A stretch of DNA of 64,000 nt. It comes from Spartobacteria bacterium UBA5019 (GTDB lineage: Bacteria; Verrucomicrobiota; Verrucomicrobiia; Chthoniobacterales; Terrimicrobiaceae). A program made the position numbers and the translations under genes. The notes under the pieces were generated by a model. The model was not told the origin of the DNA and ran no database searches. It was given only the letters and a program-made list of their open reading frames with translations. The DNA lies in the NCBI GenBank assembly GCA_002396485.1, contig DGXZ01000046.1:85365-149364 (forward strand), in the 5' to 3' direction. Below, in pieces: positions 15,461 through 24,043 of this stretch; the stretch's first letter is position 1; the number at the start of each line of letters is the position of its first letter.

Positions 15461-17314
15461 TCAGGTATGGGCGATGAAGGCCGAGTAAACATCTGGCGGG
15501 ATGTCGAGCATCTTGTAGTCGCTGGATGAAACGAAGAGCAGGCTTTGTTTGCCCTTGCCGAGAAGCTGTCCGAGCGAGTCGTAGATTTCGTGCTCCAGCG
15601 TGGCGAATTTCCGGTTGTAGCCGGCGACGCGGATTTTCACTTGCACGGTTTCAAACTCCCGGGTTTCGCGGACAAACTTGTGCTCGAACGAGCGGGTCAG
15701 GATGTAGAATGGCGTGTTCTTGAGATTGAACTTCGGCATGACGCGGTTGAAGAACAGCTCGCGCGCCTTGCCGACCCACATGGCATACATACCGAAATAG
15801 ACATTCCCGACCGAGTTGGTGTCCGCATAGGTCGCGACGAGGGTGTAAACGAACCACTTGTCTTCAAAATGCCCTGCCAGGCTGTGCTGGGAGGCTCCCG
15901 GGTCGAGCACGGTAATCGGGCTCGCCACGCTCACAGCGCTCTCGGGGCGGGACGCAAGGGCGGAGGGTGCGGTGGTGTCCAATTCCGCTGCATCGCTCAC
16001 GAATTCCTCCGAGGAAGTGGGCTTGAGCAGCAGCCAGATCACATAGCCCAGCGGCAGGAGCGAGCCGACGATCTGCAGGCTCGGTGAACGCAGGAAGTAG
16101 CCGAAGGAAAAAATGACGACCGCAATGCTGCCGATGCAGAACATTTTCACCTGCGGAATCGCATTTGCCGGACTGACAATGTAGCAGCGGGCGATCGCCA
16201 GGATCGAGTAGCCAACAAAGAATGTGGCGTAAAAGATCATGAAAAATTCCAGCTCAAACTTGAGCATGACTCCCGCCACAGCGACGATGCCGGCAAGCAG
16301 GTAGGCAGGGATCGGCGAGGTGAGGAGCTTGGGTGGAACGAGTGAAAAAATCGGGTGGTTGCTCGTGCTGGCGTTGGATTGGAGGAACCACTTCAAGGCA
16401 ATGTAGCCGCTGTCGAGTGTCGTCAGCACACACACGCAGATGAACACCGCATAGGCAGAAAAAGTCCATGACGAGGCGTTTGAGAAGACCATGGTCAGCA
16501 CCTCTTGGCCATAGTTGTGGCCTGTGATTCCCACGCGAATGAACTCTCCCGCGCCCCAATTGAGCGCCCAGAGCGCTGTGATGCCGTGCCAGAGGATGAG
16601 GCCGAAAAAGAGGAGCGAGCCGATGATATATCCGGCGGCAATGGAGACGCGCTCGCGGTGCATTTGAATCGCCCGCTGCCATTGCTGGAGGTCAAGCCAC
16701 GGGCCGACGAGAAAACCGATGATGATCGGTACGGCGTAGCCCCAGTAGTTCCAGTCGTTTGTTGGCAGCTTGGGAATAGTCAGCGGACCAGTGCCCTTGC
16801 CAAGGGTATGCACAGTAAGAATCACCAAGGCGGGTACGAGAAGCAGGAAAAGTGCGCCATGGCTGAACTTGATGCGTTTGATGTCAAATTCCTCGCCAAA
16901 TAAAATTGCGGCCGCCAGCACCACAAGCATCGTGAGGGGCAGGTAGAGAAGTTCCGGACGGAATCCAAGCGGCGCCCAAGCGTAGCGGATGAATGCAAAG
17001 ATCGTCAGCGTGATGGCGAGCAGTTGATAGAGGAAAAAAACCAGCCGGAATGGCCTCGACCATGAAGCAAAAAACTTCGCCAACGACTCGGATCCCGACT
17101 CCCTCCGGGCCAGGTGGTGCGTGACCAAACCGAAGATCAGAAGCCCCAGAAAATTCGGGATTGCAAAGGTCAGCAGGCCGAAGAGTCCGAATTGCGTGGT
17201 GAACTGAACCGAGAAGAACAGGCCGAGCCCCCACATCCAAGAAAGCGCGATCGATATTCCCCACAGCACGGCACCAAGAGAGCGTGGGATTTGAAGAGGC
17301 GAAGATTTAGCCAT
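15461..17314 (-). CDS. LeuT-fold-like membrane transporter fused to a hotdog thioesterase domain
   Basis: About 617 residues. The first ~430 residues hold roughly a dozen hydrophobic segments in an APC/SSS-like pattern (WGISIALSWMWGLGLFFS, GPWLDLQQWQRA). A Ser/Ala/Glu-rich linker (~430-490) leads to a 130-residue hotdog domain of the 4-hydroxybenzoyl-CoA thioesterase type: YADTNSVGNVYFGMYAMW, then VGKARELFF, then a beta-rich end. Here VGNVYF replaces the common GHVNN-type motif, as in polyketide-associated thioesterases. The ATG at 17314 is used. The GH75-like lipoprotein gene follows after 3 bp. Substrates are unknown; the fusion is the notable point. Confidence 0.7.
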   Translation of the reverse strand: MAKSSPLQIPRSLGAVLWGISIALSWMWGLGLFFSVQFTTQFGLFGLLTFAIPNFLGLLIFGLVTHHLARRESGSESLAKFFASWSRPFRLVFFLYQLLAITLTIFAFIRYAWAPLGFRPELLYLPLTMLVVLAAAILFGEEFDIKRIKFSHGALFLLLVPALVILTVHTLGKGTGPLTIPKLPTNDWNYWGYAVPIIIGFLVGPWLDLQQWQRAIQMHRERVSIAAGYIIGSLLFFGLILWHGITALWALNWGAGEFIRVGITGHNYGQEVLTMVFSNASSWTFSAYAVFICVCVLTTLDSGYIALKWFLQSNASTSNHPIFSLVPPKLLTSPIPAYLLAGIVAVAGVMLKFELEFFMIFYATFFVGYSILAIARCYIVSPANAIPQVKMFCIGSIAVVIFSFGYFLRSPSLQIVGSLLPLGYVIWLLLKPTSSEEFVSDAAELDTTAPSALASRPESAVSVASPITVLDPGASQHSLAGHFEDKWFVYTLVATYADTNSVGNVYFGMYAMWVGKARELFFNRVMPKFNLKNTPFYILTRSFEHKFVRETREFETVQVKIRVAGYNRKFATLEHEIYDSLGQLLGKGKQSLLFVSSSDYKMLDIPPDVYSAFIAHT

Positions 17315-17470
17315 TGATGCCACTTTCATACAATGACAACGCGGAACTCGCAACTTCTTCCAAAATTTTTAGGATCGTCCTTTTTGGAAAAAAGGGACGC
17401 CTCTGCGCTAGCTTCCATCATTTCGACGGGCTAGCCATCGGCGTTCTTGCCTTGGCCTGCCATTTGAATT

Positions 17471-17497
17471 CTGCGGGGCTCTCTGCGAGCCCCGCAG
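17471..17497 (-). terminator. Hairpin after gltB
   Basis: A perfect 10-bp stem (CTGCGGGGCT / AGCCCCGCAG) with a 7-nt loop, 12 bp beyond the gltB stop on the minus strand. No strong U-tract follows, so it may act as a transcript-end or stabilising hairpin more than as a textbook terminator. Confidence 0.6.
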
Positions 17498-17508
17498 CAG
17501 ATTTTCTG

Positions 17509-20500
17509 TTAGCGGGAGGCGATGACTTCTTCGCTGATGACCTTGCCTGTGGCCTCGGGCTCTTTGGAGGGCTCGGGGACGGGTTTTGCAGTGGGGACAT
17601 TCGGGCTGACCTTCCAGAAGAGGGGCTGGAATTTATCCCAGGCTTCGAGGATTTCGGCGGCGCGGGGGCTGCCCGTGAGGTCGTGGTGCTCTTGGATGAG
17701 GGCCTTGAGTGTTGCGATGTCCGATTCGGCGGCCAGACGCGAGATCGAGATGAGCTGGTTATTGTAGAGGCGCTCGAAACGGTTCTCGAGGTCGAGGATG
17801 AAGGCCGCGCCGCCGGTCATGCCTGCGCCGAAGTTTTTGCCGGTGCGGCCCAGGACGACGACAGTTCCATTGGTCATGTATTCGCAGCCGTGGTCGCCGA
17901 TGCCTTCGACAACTGCGGTGCCGCCGGAATTGCGGACACAGAAGCGCTCGCCGGCGCGGCCGTTTGCGAAGAGCCGTCCACCGCTGGCACCATACATCAC
18001 GGTATTGCCGATGATCATGGCCTCGTGCGGGATGAAGAGCGAGCCGGGCTCGGGTTTGATGACGATTTCGCCACCGCTCATGGTTTTGCCGACATAGTCG
18101 TTGGCTTCGCCGGTGAGGAGGAGCCGCACGCCGGGCGAGAGGAACGCGCCGAAGCTTTGTCCCGCGCTGCCATTAAGCTTGAGTTCGACGGTGCCATTGG
18201 CAATGCCTTCCTCGCCCCACTGGTAGCCGATCTCGCCGGAGACTTGGGTTCCCACCGAGCGGCTGGTGTTTTCGACCTCGTAGGAGAGGGAAATGGGACG
18301 GCCATCGGTGATGGCATCCTTCGCGTCCTGGAGAACGGTCTCGTCGAGCGTCGAGTCCTCGGGGCCATCGTTGCGCGAGCGGGTGGCGTGGCGCACGGCG
18401 GAAGGGTCATCGGCGGCGACATTCACGAGCAGGCGTGAGAGGTCGAGGGTGTTGGCTTTCGGGTGGTTGGGAATTTCCTTTTGGCGGAGGCATTCCACGC
18501 GGCCGACCATTTCATCAATGGTGCGGAAGCCGAGACGTGCCATCATTTCGCGGACCTCGGTGGCGACGCCGTTGAAGAAGGCGACAACATTTTCCGGGCG
18601 GCCTTTGAATTTGGCGCGGAGCCGGTCGTCGATCGTTGCCACGCCGACTGGGCAGGTGTTGAGATGGCACTGGCGGACATACACGCAGCCCATCGCGATG
18701 AGAGCGGCGGTGCCGAAGTTGAATTCCTCGGCCCCGAGCAGCGCGGCGTAAACAATGTCCTCGCCGCTCCGCATGCCGCCGTCGGTGCGGAGGGTGACAC
18801 GGTTGCGGAGTCCGTTGAGCATGAGGACCTGGTGGGCTTCGGCGACGCCGAGTTCCCAAGGTCCACCGGCATGCTTGATCGAGCTGAGCGGGGAGGCTCC
18901 TGTGCCGCCTTCATGTCCGCTAACAAGAATGATGTCCGCATGGGCCTTGGCCACGCCTGCGGCGATGGTTCCGACGCCTGCGGTGGAGACGAGCTTCACG
19001 CAAATGCGGGCGCGGGGATTCACCTGCTTCAGATCGTAGATGAGCTGGGCCAGATCTTCGATCGAGTAGATATCATGGTGCGGCGGCGGCGAAATGAGGG
19101 TTACGCCTTCCACCGAGTGGCGCAGCTTGGCGATGTAGGCGCTGACTTTGTGACCGGGCAGCTGGCCGCCTTCGCCGGGTTTCGCGCCCTGGGCCATTTT
19201 GATTTCGATTTCCTTGGCGCTGGCGAGGTAGGCTGCGGACACGCCGAAGCGGCCGGACGCGATCTGTTTGATGGCACTGTTCGCCCAGTCGCCATTGTCG
19301 CGTCGTTTGAAGCGGGCGGGGTCTTCGCCGCCTTCGCCGCTGTTCGACTTGCCGCCAATGCGGTTCATGGCGATGGCCAGGCACTCGTGGGCTTCAGGGC
19401 TCAGGGCTCCGAGCGACATGCCGGCTGTGGTGAATCGTTTGCGGATGTCTTCAATCGGCTCCACTTCGTCGATCGGAATCGGGCCTTCGCTCGTGGGCAG
19501 GATCTCGAGAAGATTGCGGAGTGCGACCGGCGTGTTGGCCAGCACCGAGTCGACATATTTTTTGTAATCCTCCGCCTTGCCGGCTTTGTCGGCTCCCTTG
19601 ATGCCCACATAGGCGTGGAAACTTTGGAGGACGGGTGGAGTCACGGCATGCATCTCGCCGCCGCGACGGAAGCGGTAGTAACCGGGGTCGCTGAGTTTTC
19701 CGGGCTCGATCGGTACGGCTTCCGAATAGGCCATGGCGTGACGGGTCAGGGACTCGATGGCAATTTCCTTGAAGCCGATGCCTTCAATCTGGGAGGGCGT
19801 TCCCTTGAAGCATTCCTCGATGAGTTTGGAGGAAATTCCGATGGCTTCGAAGATTTGCGCGCCGCGGTAGCTGTTGACCACCGAGATGCCCATTTTGGAC
19901 ATGATTTTGAGGATGCCGGCTTCGATGGCTTTGCGGTAGTTGATGAGTGACTTGGCGAAATCCCCGTTGGCGCCGTCGCGCTCGAGAAGTTCACGAATGG
20001 TCTCGAAGGCGAGGTAGGGATTGACTGCCGCCGCGCCGAAGCCGATGAGGCAGGCGATCTGGTGCACATCGCGGGCTTCGCCGGTTTGGCAAACCAAGCC
20101 GGCGCGCATGCGTTTTCCAACGCGGATCAGGTGGTGGTGCACAGCTCCCACGGCGAGGAGCATCGGAACGGGGACTTTCCCGTGGTCAACTCCCGAGTCC
20201 GAGAGAATGAGAATGCGTGTGCCGGCATCAATCGCCGCCTCGGCATCGGCGCAAATGCGCTTGATGGAAGGCTCGAGACCTTCTTCGCCCTCGGAGGCGT
20301 TCCACAGTGTCGAAACCGTGAAGGCCTTGTGTTCGCTGCCGACGGCCTGAATCGCCGCCAGTTCCTCGTTGAGAAGCACAGGCGATTCCAGACTTATGAG
20401 GCGGGCATGCTCGGGCGTTTCGGCGAGCATGTTTTTGCGCCAGCCGAGCACGGTATTCAGGCTCATCACGAGCTTCTCGCGGATCGGATCGATCGGCGGG

Positions 20501-22098
20501 TTTGTGACCTGTGCGAAGAGTTGTTTGAAGTAGGTGTAGAGGAGGCGTGGCTTTGCGGACAGGACCGCGAGCGGCGTGTCATCTCCCATCGAGCCCACGG
20601 CTTCGGCACCGTCTTTGAGCATGGGTTTGATAATCATGTCCACTTCTTCGGAGGAATAGCCGAATGCGACCTGGCGCTGGGTGAGCGTGAGAATGTCGAG
20701 TTCGCCGGTGGTTGCTGTGACTTGCTTTTCTGTCAGCTGTGGCAGGTTGCTGAGGTTGTTTTTCAGCCATTCGCCATATGGTTGGCGGGTGGCGAGGCTG
20801 GCCTTGATGTCGGCATCGCGGAGGAGTTTTCCGGCGGCCGTGTCGATGGCGATCATCTCGCCCGGGGCGAGGCGGCCTTTTTCCACAATCTTGAGCTGGT
20901 CGAGCTGGGAGCCGCCGACCTCTGAGGCCATCACGAACATTCCGTCCTCGGTAATATTATAGCGAGCGGGGCGCAGTCCGTTGCGGTCGAGGCATGCTCC
21001 AGCGATGACTCCATCGGTGAAGGTGAGAGCGGCTGGCCCATCCCACGGCTCGGAGAAGCAGCGGTGGTAGTCGTAGAAATCCTTGAGTTCCTGCGAGAGG
21101 TTTGGGTCCGTGCGGTAAGATGGAGGCACGAGCATCGTCACGGCGTGCAGGATGCTGCGGCCGCTCATCGTGAGAACCTCCAGCGCATTGTCGAGGCTGG
21201 CGGAATCGGAGCCGCCGGGTTGGATGATCGGCTTGAGGAGGTCGATATCGGCACCCCAGAAATCGGCTTTCAGCTCGGCCTCCCGGGCATGCATCCAATT
21301 CCGGTTGCCACGGATCGTGTTGATCTCGCCATTGTGGGCGAGCATGCGGAACGGATGAGCCAGTGGCCAGGTCGGGAAGGTGTTTGTGCTGTAGCGCTGG
21401 TGGAAAAGCGCGATGGCCGTCTCGTAGTCCGGATTCGCCAGGTCGGGGTAGAACTTTTCCAAGGAAGCCGAAACGAGGAGGCCCTTGTAAACAATCGTGC
21501 GGTGCGAGAACGAAGGAATGTAGAAATCTTTGATCTTGTCGGCAGCGGCGCGATCCTCGATTTCGTTGCGGGCTAGGAAAAGGCGGCGCTCGTAGTCGTC
21601 ATCGGACATCCCGGCGGGGCGGCCGACCAGAACCTGTTCGATGAGCGGCATGGTGGACTGGGCTTTCTCGCCGAGCACATGGTCGTTGATGGGGACTACT
21701 CGCCATCCGAACACGAAGAGTTCGCGTTTTTTCAGAACTTCTTCGGTGATCGCGCGGGCGCGGGCGGTCTCGTATTCGTTGTCCGCAGGCAGGAACATGA
21801 CGCCCACGCCGAGGTCGCTGGGATTGTAAAGTGTGTGGCCCAGTTTCTCCACCTCGGGCGTGAAGATTTTGTAGGGAATCTGGGTGGTTATACCCGCGCC
21901 ATCGCCGGTCTTCGCATCCGCATCCAGCGCACCACGGTGCATGAGGCTGCAGATGGATAGCAGGGCGGTCTCGAGAATGGCATTCGAGCGTTCGCCACTG
22001 ATCCGGGCCACGAGTCCGACGCCGCAGGCGTCATGCTCGAGGTCGGGGTTGTAGAGTCCGTTCGAATCGCGGGATGGCAGAGCTTGGTTCATGGTCAA
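17509..22098 (-). CDS. gltB: Glutamate synthase large subunit
   Basis: 1529 residues, full length for the alpha subunit of NADPH- or ferredoxin-linked glutamate synthase. It transfers the glutamine amide to 2-oxoglutarate. The class II amidotransferase nucleophile is Cys25 in EHDACGVGLV, probably exposed by removal of a 24-residue propeptide. The FMN/synthase domain has GEGGEDPARF, the [3Fe-4S] ligands lie in CHLNTCPVG with an upstream Cys, and the C-terminus carries the GXGXG beta-helix. ATGs at 22098 and 22092 are both possible. No gltD small subunit is adjacent, so it is either elsewhere or ferredoxin serves. Confidence 0.95.
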   Translation of the reverse strand: MTMNQALPSRDSNGLYNPDLEHDACGVGLVARISGERSNAILETALLSICSLMHRGALDADAKTGDGAGITTQIPYKIFTPEVEKLGHTLYNPSDLGVGVMFLPADNEYETARARAITEEVLKKRELFVFGWRVVPINDHVLGEKAQSTMPLIEQVLVGRPAGMSDDDYERRLFLARNEIEDRAAADKIKDFYIPSFSHRTIVYKGLLVSASLEKFYPDLANPDYETAIALFHQRYSTNTFPTWPLAHPFRMLAHNGEINTIRGNRNWMHAREAELKADFWGADIDLLKPIIQPGGSDSASLDNALEVLTMSGRSILHAVTMLVPPSYRTDPNLSQELKDFYDYHRCFSEPWDGPAALTFTDGVIAGACLDRNGLRPARYNITEDGMFVMASEVGGSQLDQLKIVEKGRLAPGEMIAIDTAAGKLLRDADIKASLATRQPYGEWLKNNLSNLPQLTEKQVTATTGELDILTLTQRQVAFGYSSEEVDMIIKPMLKDGAEAVGSMGDDTPLAVLSAKPRLLYTYFKQLFAQVTNPPIDPIREKLVMSLNTVLGWRKNMLAETPEHARLISLESPVLLNEELAAIQAVGSEHKAFTVSTLWNASEGEEGLEPSIKRICADAEAAIDAGTRILILSDSGVDHGKVPVPMLLAVGAVHHHLIRVGKRMRAGLVCQTGEARDVHQIACLIGFGAAAVNPYLAFETIRELLERDGANGDFAKSLINYRKAIEAGILKIMSKMGISVVNSYRGAQIFEAIGISSKLIEECFKGTPSQIEGIGFKEIAIESLTRHAMAYSEAVPIEPGKLSDPGYYRFRRGGEMHAVTPPVLQSFHAYVGIKGADKAGKAEDYKKYVDSVLANTPVALRNLLEILPTSEGPIPIDEVEPIEDIRKRFTTAGMSLGALSPEAHECLAIAMNRIGGKSNSGEGGEDPARFKRRDNGDWANSAIKQIASGRFGVSAAYLASAKEIEIKMAQGAKPGEGGQLPGHKVSAYIAKLRHSVEGVTLISPPPHHDIYSIEDLAQLIYDLKQVNPRARICVKLVSTAGVGTIAAGVAKAHADIILVSGHEGGTGASPLSSIKHAGGPWELGVAEAHQVLMLNGLRNRVTLRTDGGMRSGEDIVYAALLGAEEFNFGTAALIAMGCVYVRQCHLNTCPVGVATIDDRLRAKFKGRPENVVAFFNGVATEVREMMARLGFRTIDEMVGRVECLRQKEIPNHPKANTLDLSRLLVNVAADDPSAVRHATRSRNDGPEDSTLDETVLQDAKDAITDGRPISLSYEVENTSRSVGTQVSGEIGYQWGEEGIANGTVELKLNGSAGQSFGAFLSPGVRLLLTGEANDYVGKTMSGGEIVIKPEPGSLFIPHEAMIIGNTVMYGASGGRLFANGRAGERFCVRNSGGTAVVEGIGDHGCEYMTNGTVVVLGRTGKNFGAGMTGGAAFILDLENRFERLYNNQLISISRLAAESDIATLKALIQEHHDLTGSPRAAEILEAWDKFQPLFWKVSPNVPTAKPVPEPSKEPEATGKVISEEVIASR

Positions 22099-22235
22099 AA
22101 TTAGCGAGTCAGCAAGAATCGCTCCACAATTGAGAATGTGGAGAATTTTTTTGAAAAAAATTGACGGCCGATCCGCGTGGTTCGCCGGATTTTTGGTTTT
22201 GGAGGAACCGCGTGGAATCGGTGGTCAACCCGCTC

Positions 22236-22784
22236 TCAACGGGCGTGGCGGCGGATCGCCTCCTCTTTGAGAATGCCGATGTAGGGCAGGTTCCGGTATT
22301 GCTCGTTGTAGTCGAGTCCGTAGCCGACTACGAACTCGTCGGGGATTTCAAAGCCGACATAATCAGCCACTGTGGCGGCCTCGAGCTGTCGTTTTTTGTG
22401 CAGCAGCACGCAGGAACGGATGCTGGCCGCGCCGGATTCCGCTGCGAGGCGGTCTTTGATGGCATGCAATGTCAGGCCGCTGTCGAGGATGTCGTCGAGG
22501 ACCAGAACATGTCGCCCAGTGACATCAGCGATGGCGTTTTGCCGGAATTCGATGCGCCCCTTGGATTTCGTGCCATGGTAGCTGGAGACGCTCCACGAGT
22601 CGATTTGGAGAGGCAGGGGAATGCGCCGCAGCAGGTCGGCCATGAAAATGAAGCTGCCATTCAGGATCGAGACCACGGTCAGTTCCTTGCCCTTGTAATC
22701 CTTGGCGATGGTATGGGCCATCTCGTCGAGGCGGCTGAGGATGGTTGTCTCGTGATACAGAATCCGGTCGATGTCGCCTTGCAT
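22236..22784 (-). CDS. hpt: Hypoxanthine phosphoribosyltransferase
   Basis: 182 residues, a purine-salvage enzyme joining hypoxanthine or guanine to PRPP. The PRPP-binding motif VLVLDDILDSGLTL is at about 93-106. The flexible loop SSYHGTKSKGRIEF and the C-terminal DYVGFEIPDEFVVGYGLDY are typical. The ATG at 22784 (MQGDIDRIL) is the family-like start; the frame is open to 22868. It is separated by about 137 bp from gltB, with no shared operon evident. Confidence 0.92.
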   Translation of the reverse strand: MQGDIDRILYHETTILSRLDEMAHTIAKDYKGKELTVVSILNGSFIFMADLLRRIPLPLQIDSWSVSSYHGTKSKGRIEFRQNAIADVTGRHVLVLDDILDSGLTLHAIKDRLAAESGAASIRSCVLLHKKRQLEAATVADYVGFEIPDEFVVGYGLDYNEQYRNLPYIGILKEEAIRRHAR

Positions 22785-22821
22785 GCGGGGGATTCGTAGC
22801 CAGCACGCTGCGGCAGGCAAG

Positions 22822-23436
22822 CTATTCGAGCACGCCGAGCGAGAGCAGGTTGCCGTTCTCGAGGGCAAAAATCTCGCGGCTCACGGGGTGGTTGGAGGAC
22901 AGGTAGGCATCGATGATTCTCTCCGCCAAGCGGAGGTGAATATTGTCCTGCTTGGAAAAAACCAGAACCTGGTTGCGCGTCGGCATGGCGACGAGCAGGT
23001 CGGGGCCGAGGGTTTTCTCAAAAGCGGCCGCAAACTCCGGCGCGAGCACGCAGGAGGCGGTGAGGGGATCATCCGACTCGATGGCGGCGTATTGGATCAC
23101 CTGCTTTTGATTTCGCACAAAGGTTGGCTTCATCCGCCTGAAAACCTCCGAAGCGGTCTGCAACGCCTGCTCCCGGATCATGGGATAGGTCATGTGGACG
23201 GATTTTTTCTCCTCGCGGGTGAGGGGTTGGATTTCTCCATTCACGATGCGGGCGATGGCCAGCACGGTCCGCTGTGAGCCTTCGATCGGGCGTCGCATTT
23301 TGTGATCCATGAACGATGGCTCTACGAGGAGGGCCCATTGGTCGGCGCGGAGGGATGCGGTGGTGGCCAGCGCAAAAAGAAAAACCAAGATCGCCCTTTT
23401 GAGTCTGGTGCGGGCTCTGGTAGTAATGACAGGCAT
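22822..23436 (-). CDS. Exported protein of unknown function
   Basis: About 204 residues. An N-terminal signal peptide (RTRLKRAILVFLFALATTA, cleavage near LRA-DQ) is followed by a soluble region containing LVAMPTRNQVLVFSKQD. That piece recalls DUF1444-like proteins, but the match is weak. The start is one of two adjacent ATGs (23439 or 23436). They overlap the divergent ruvA start codon, so there is no intergenic promoter space. hpt follows on the same strand after 37 bp. Confidence 0.6.
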   Translation of the reverse strand: MPVITTRARTRLKRAILVFLFALATTASLRADQWALLVEPSFMDHKMRRPIEGSQRTVLAIARIVNGEIQPLTREEKKSVHMTYPMIREQALQTASEVFRRMKPTFVRNQKQVIQYAAIESDDPLTASCVLAPEFAAAFEKTLGPDLLVAMPTRNQVLVFSKQDNIHLRLAERIIDAYLSSNHPVSREIFALENGNLLSLGVLE

Positions 23437-23437
23437 C

Positions 23438-24043
23438 ATGATTGCGTTTTTAGAAGGAACACTCGCCGAGTCTCTCCCCACACAGATCGTCGTCAATGTC
23501 CATGGTGTCGGGTATCAAGTAATGATTCCCATATCAAGTTTCGAGCGGTTGCCGCCGCCTGGCTCGGCGGTGAAGATCCTCACCCATCTCGCTGTCCGCG
23601 AGGATGCGCATGTGCTCTATGGCTTCTGCACCGCCGGCGAGCGCGACCTCTTTCGCCTGCTTCTTCACCATGTCACCGGCGTCGGGCCGAAAATTGCACT
23701 CTCGGTGCTCAGCGGTCTCTCGGTGGAAATGTTCAAATCCGCCGTTGTGGCTGGGGATACCGGAACAATCTCGAAGATCAGTGGAGTGGGCAAAAAAACC
23801 GCCGAGCGCATTGTGCTCGAGCTGAAAGACAAGGTCGGCGTCGCCGCCGAGTGGGAGGCTTCCAGTGCGAAGAATGCCCCGAGCCAGGAGGATGTCCGCT
23901 TGCATGACGCCGTGCTGGCTTTGATTTCCCTTGGTTACAAACAGGTCGAGGCCCACAAGGCGATTCGGGCTGTAATGAAGACGGGGGATGAAATGCCGAC
24001 CTCCGAGGAGTTGATCCGCCAGGCGCTGAAAATTCTCTCATGA
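23438..24043 (+). CDS. ruvA: Holliday junction helicase subunit RuvA
   Basis: 201 residues, the junction-binding tetramer of the RuvABC branch-migration machine. It starts MIAFLEGTL like the family. It has the N-terminal OB fold (VVNVHGVGYQVMIP), two helix-hairpin-helix motifs (HHVTGVGPKIALSVLSGL and ISGVGKKTAERIVLEL) and a C-terminal domain III that contacts RuvB. The ATG at 23438 is shared with the start of the minus-strand gene through the palindrome CATG. Its stop overlaps the next ATG by 4 bp. ruvB and ruvC are not in the window. Confidence 0.95.
   Translation: MIAFLEGTLAESLPTQIVVNVHGVGYQVMIPISSFERLPPPGSAVKILTHLAVREDAHVLYGFCTAGERDLFRLLLHHVTGVGPKIALSVLSGLSVEMFKSAVVAGDTGTISKISGVGKKTAERIVLELKDKVGVAAEWEASSAKNAPSQEDVRLHDAVLALISLGYKQVEAHKAIRAVMKTGDEMPTSEELIRQALKILS

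Noticed and set aside
18463..19950. A long plus-strand open frame opposite gltB
   Set aside because: gltB is intact on the other strand with all cofactor motifs; the opposite frame has low-complexity Ala/Gly/Phe-rich sequence and no domains.
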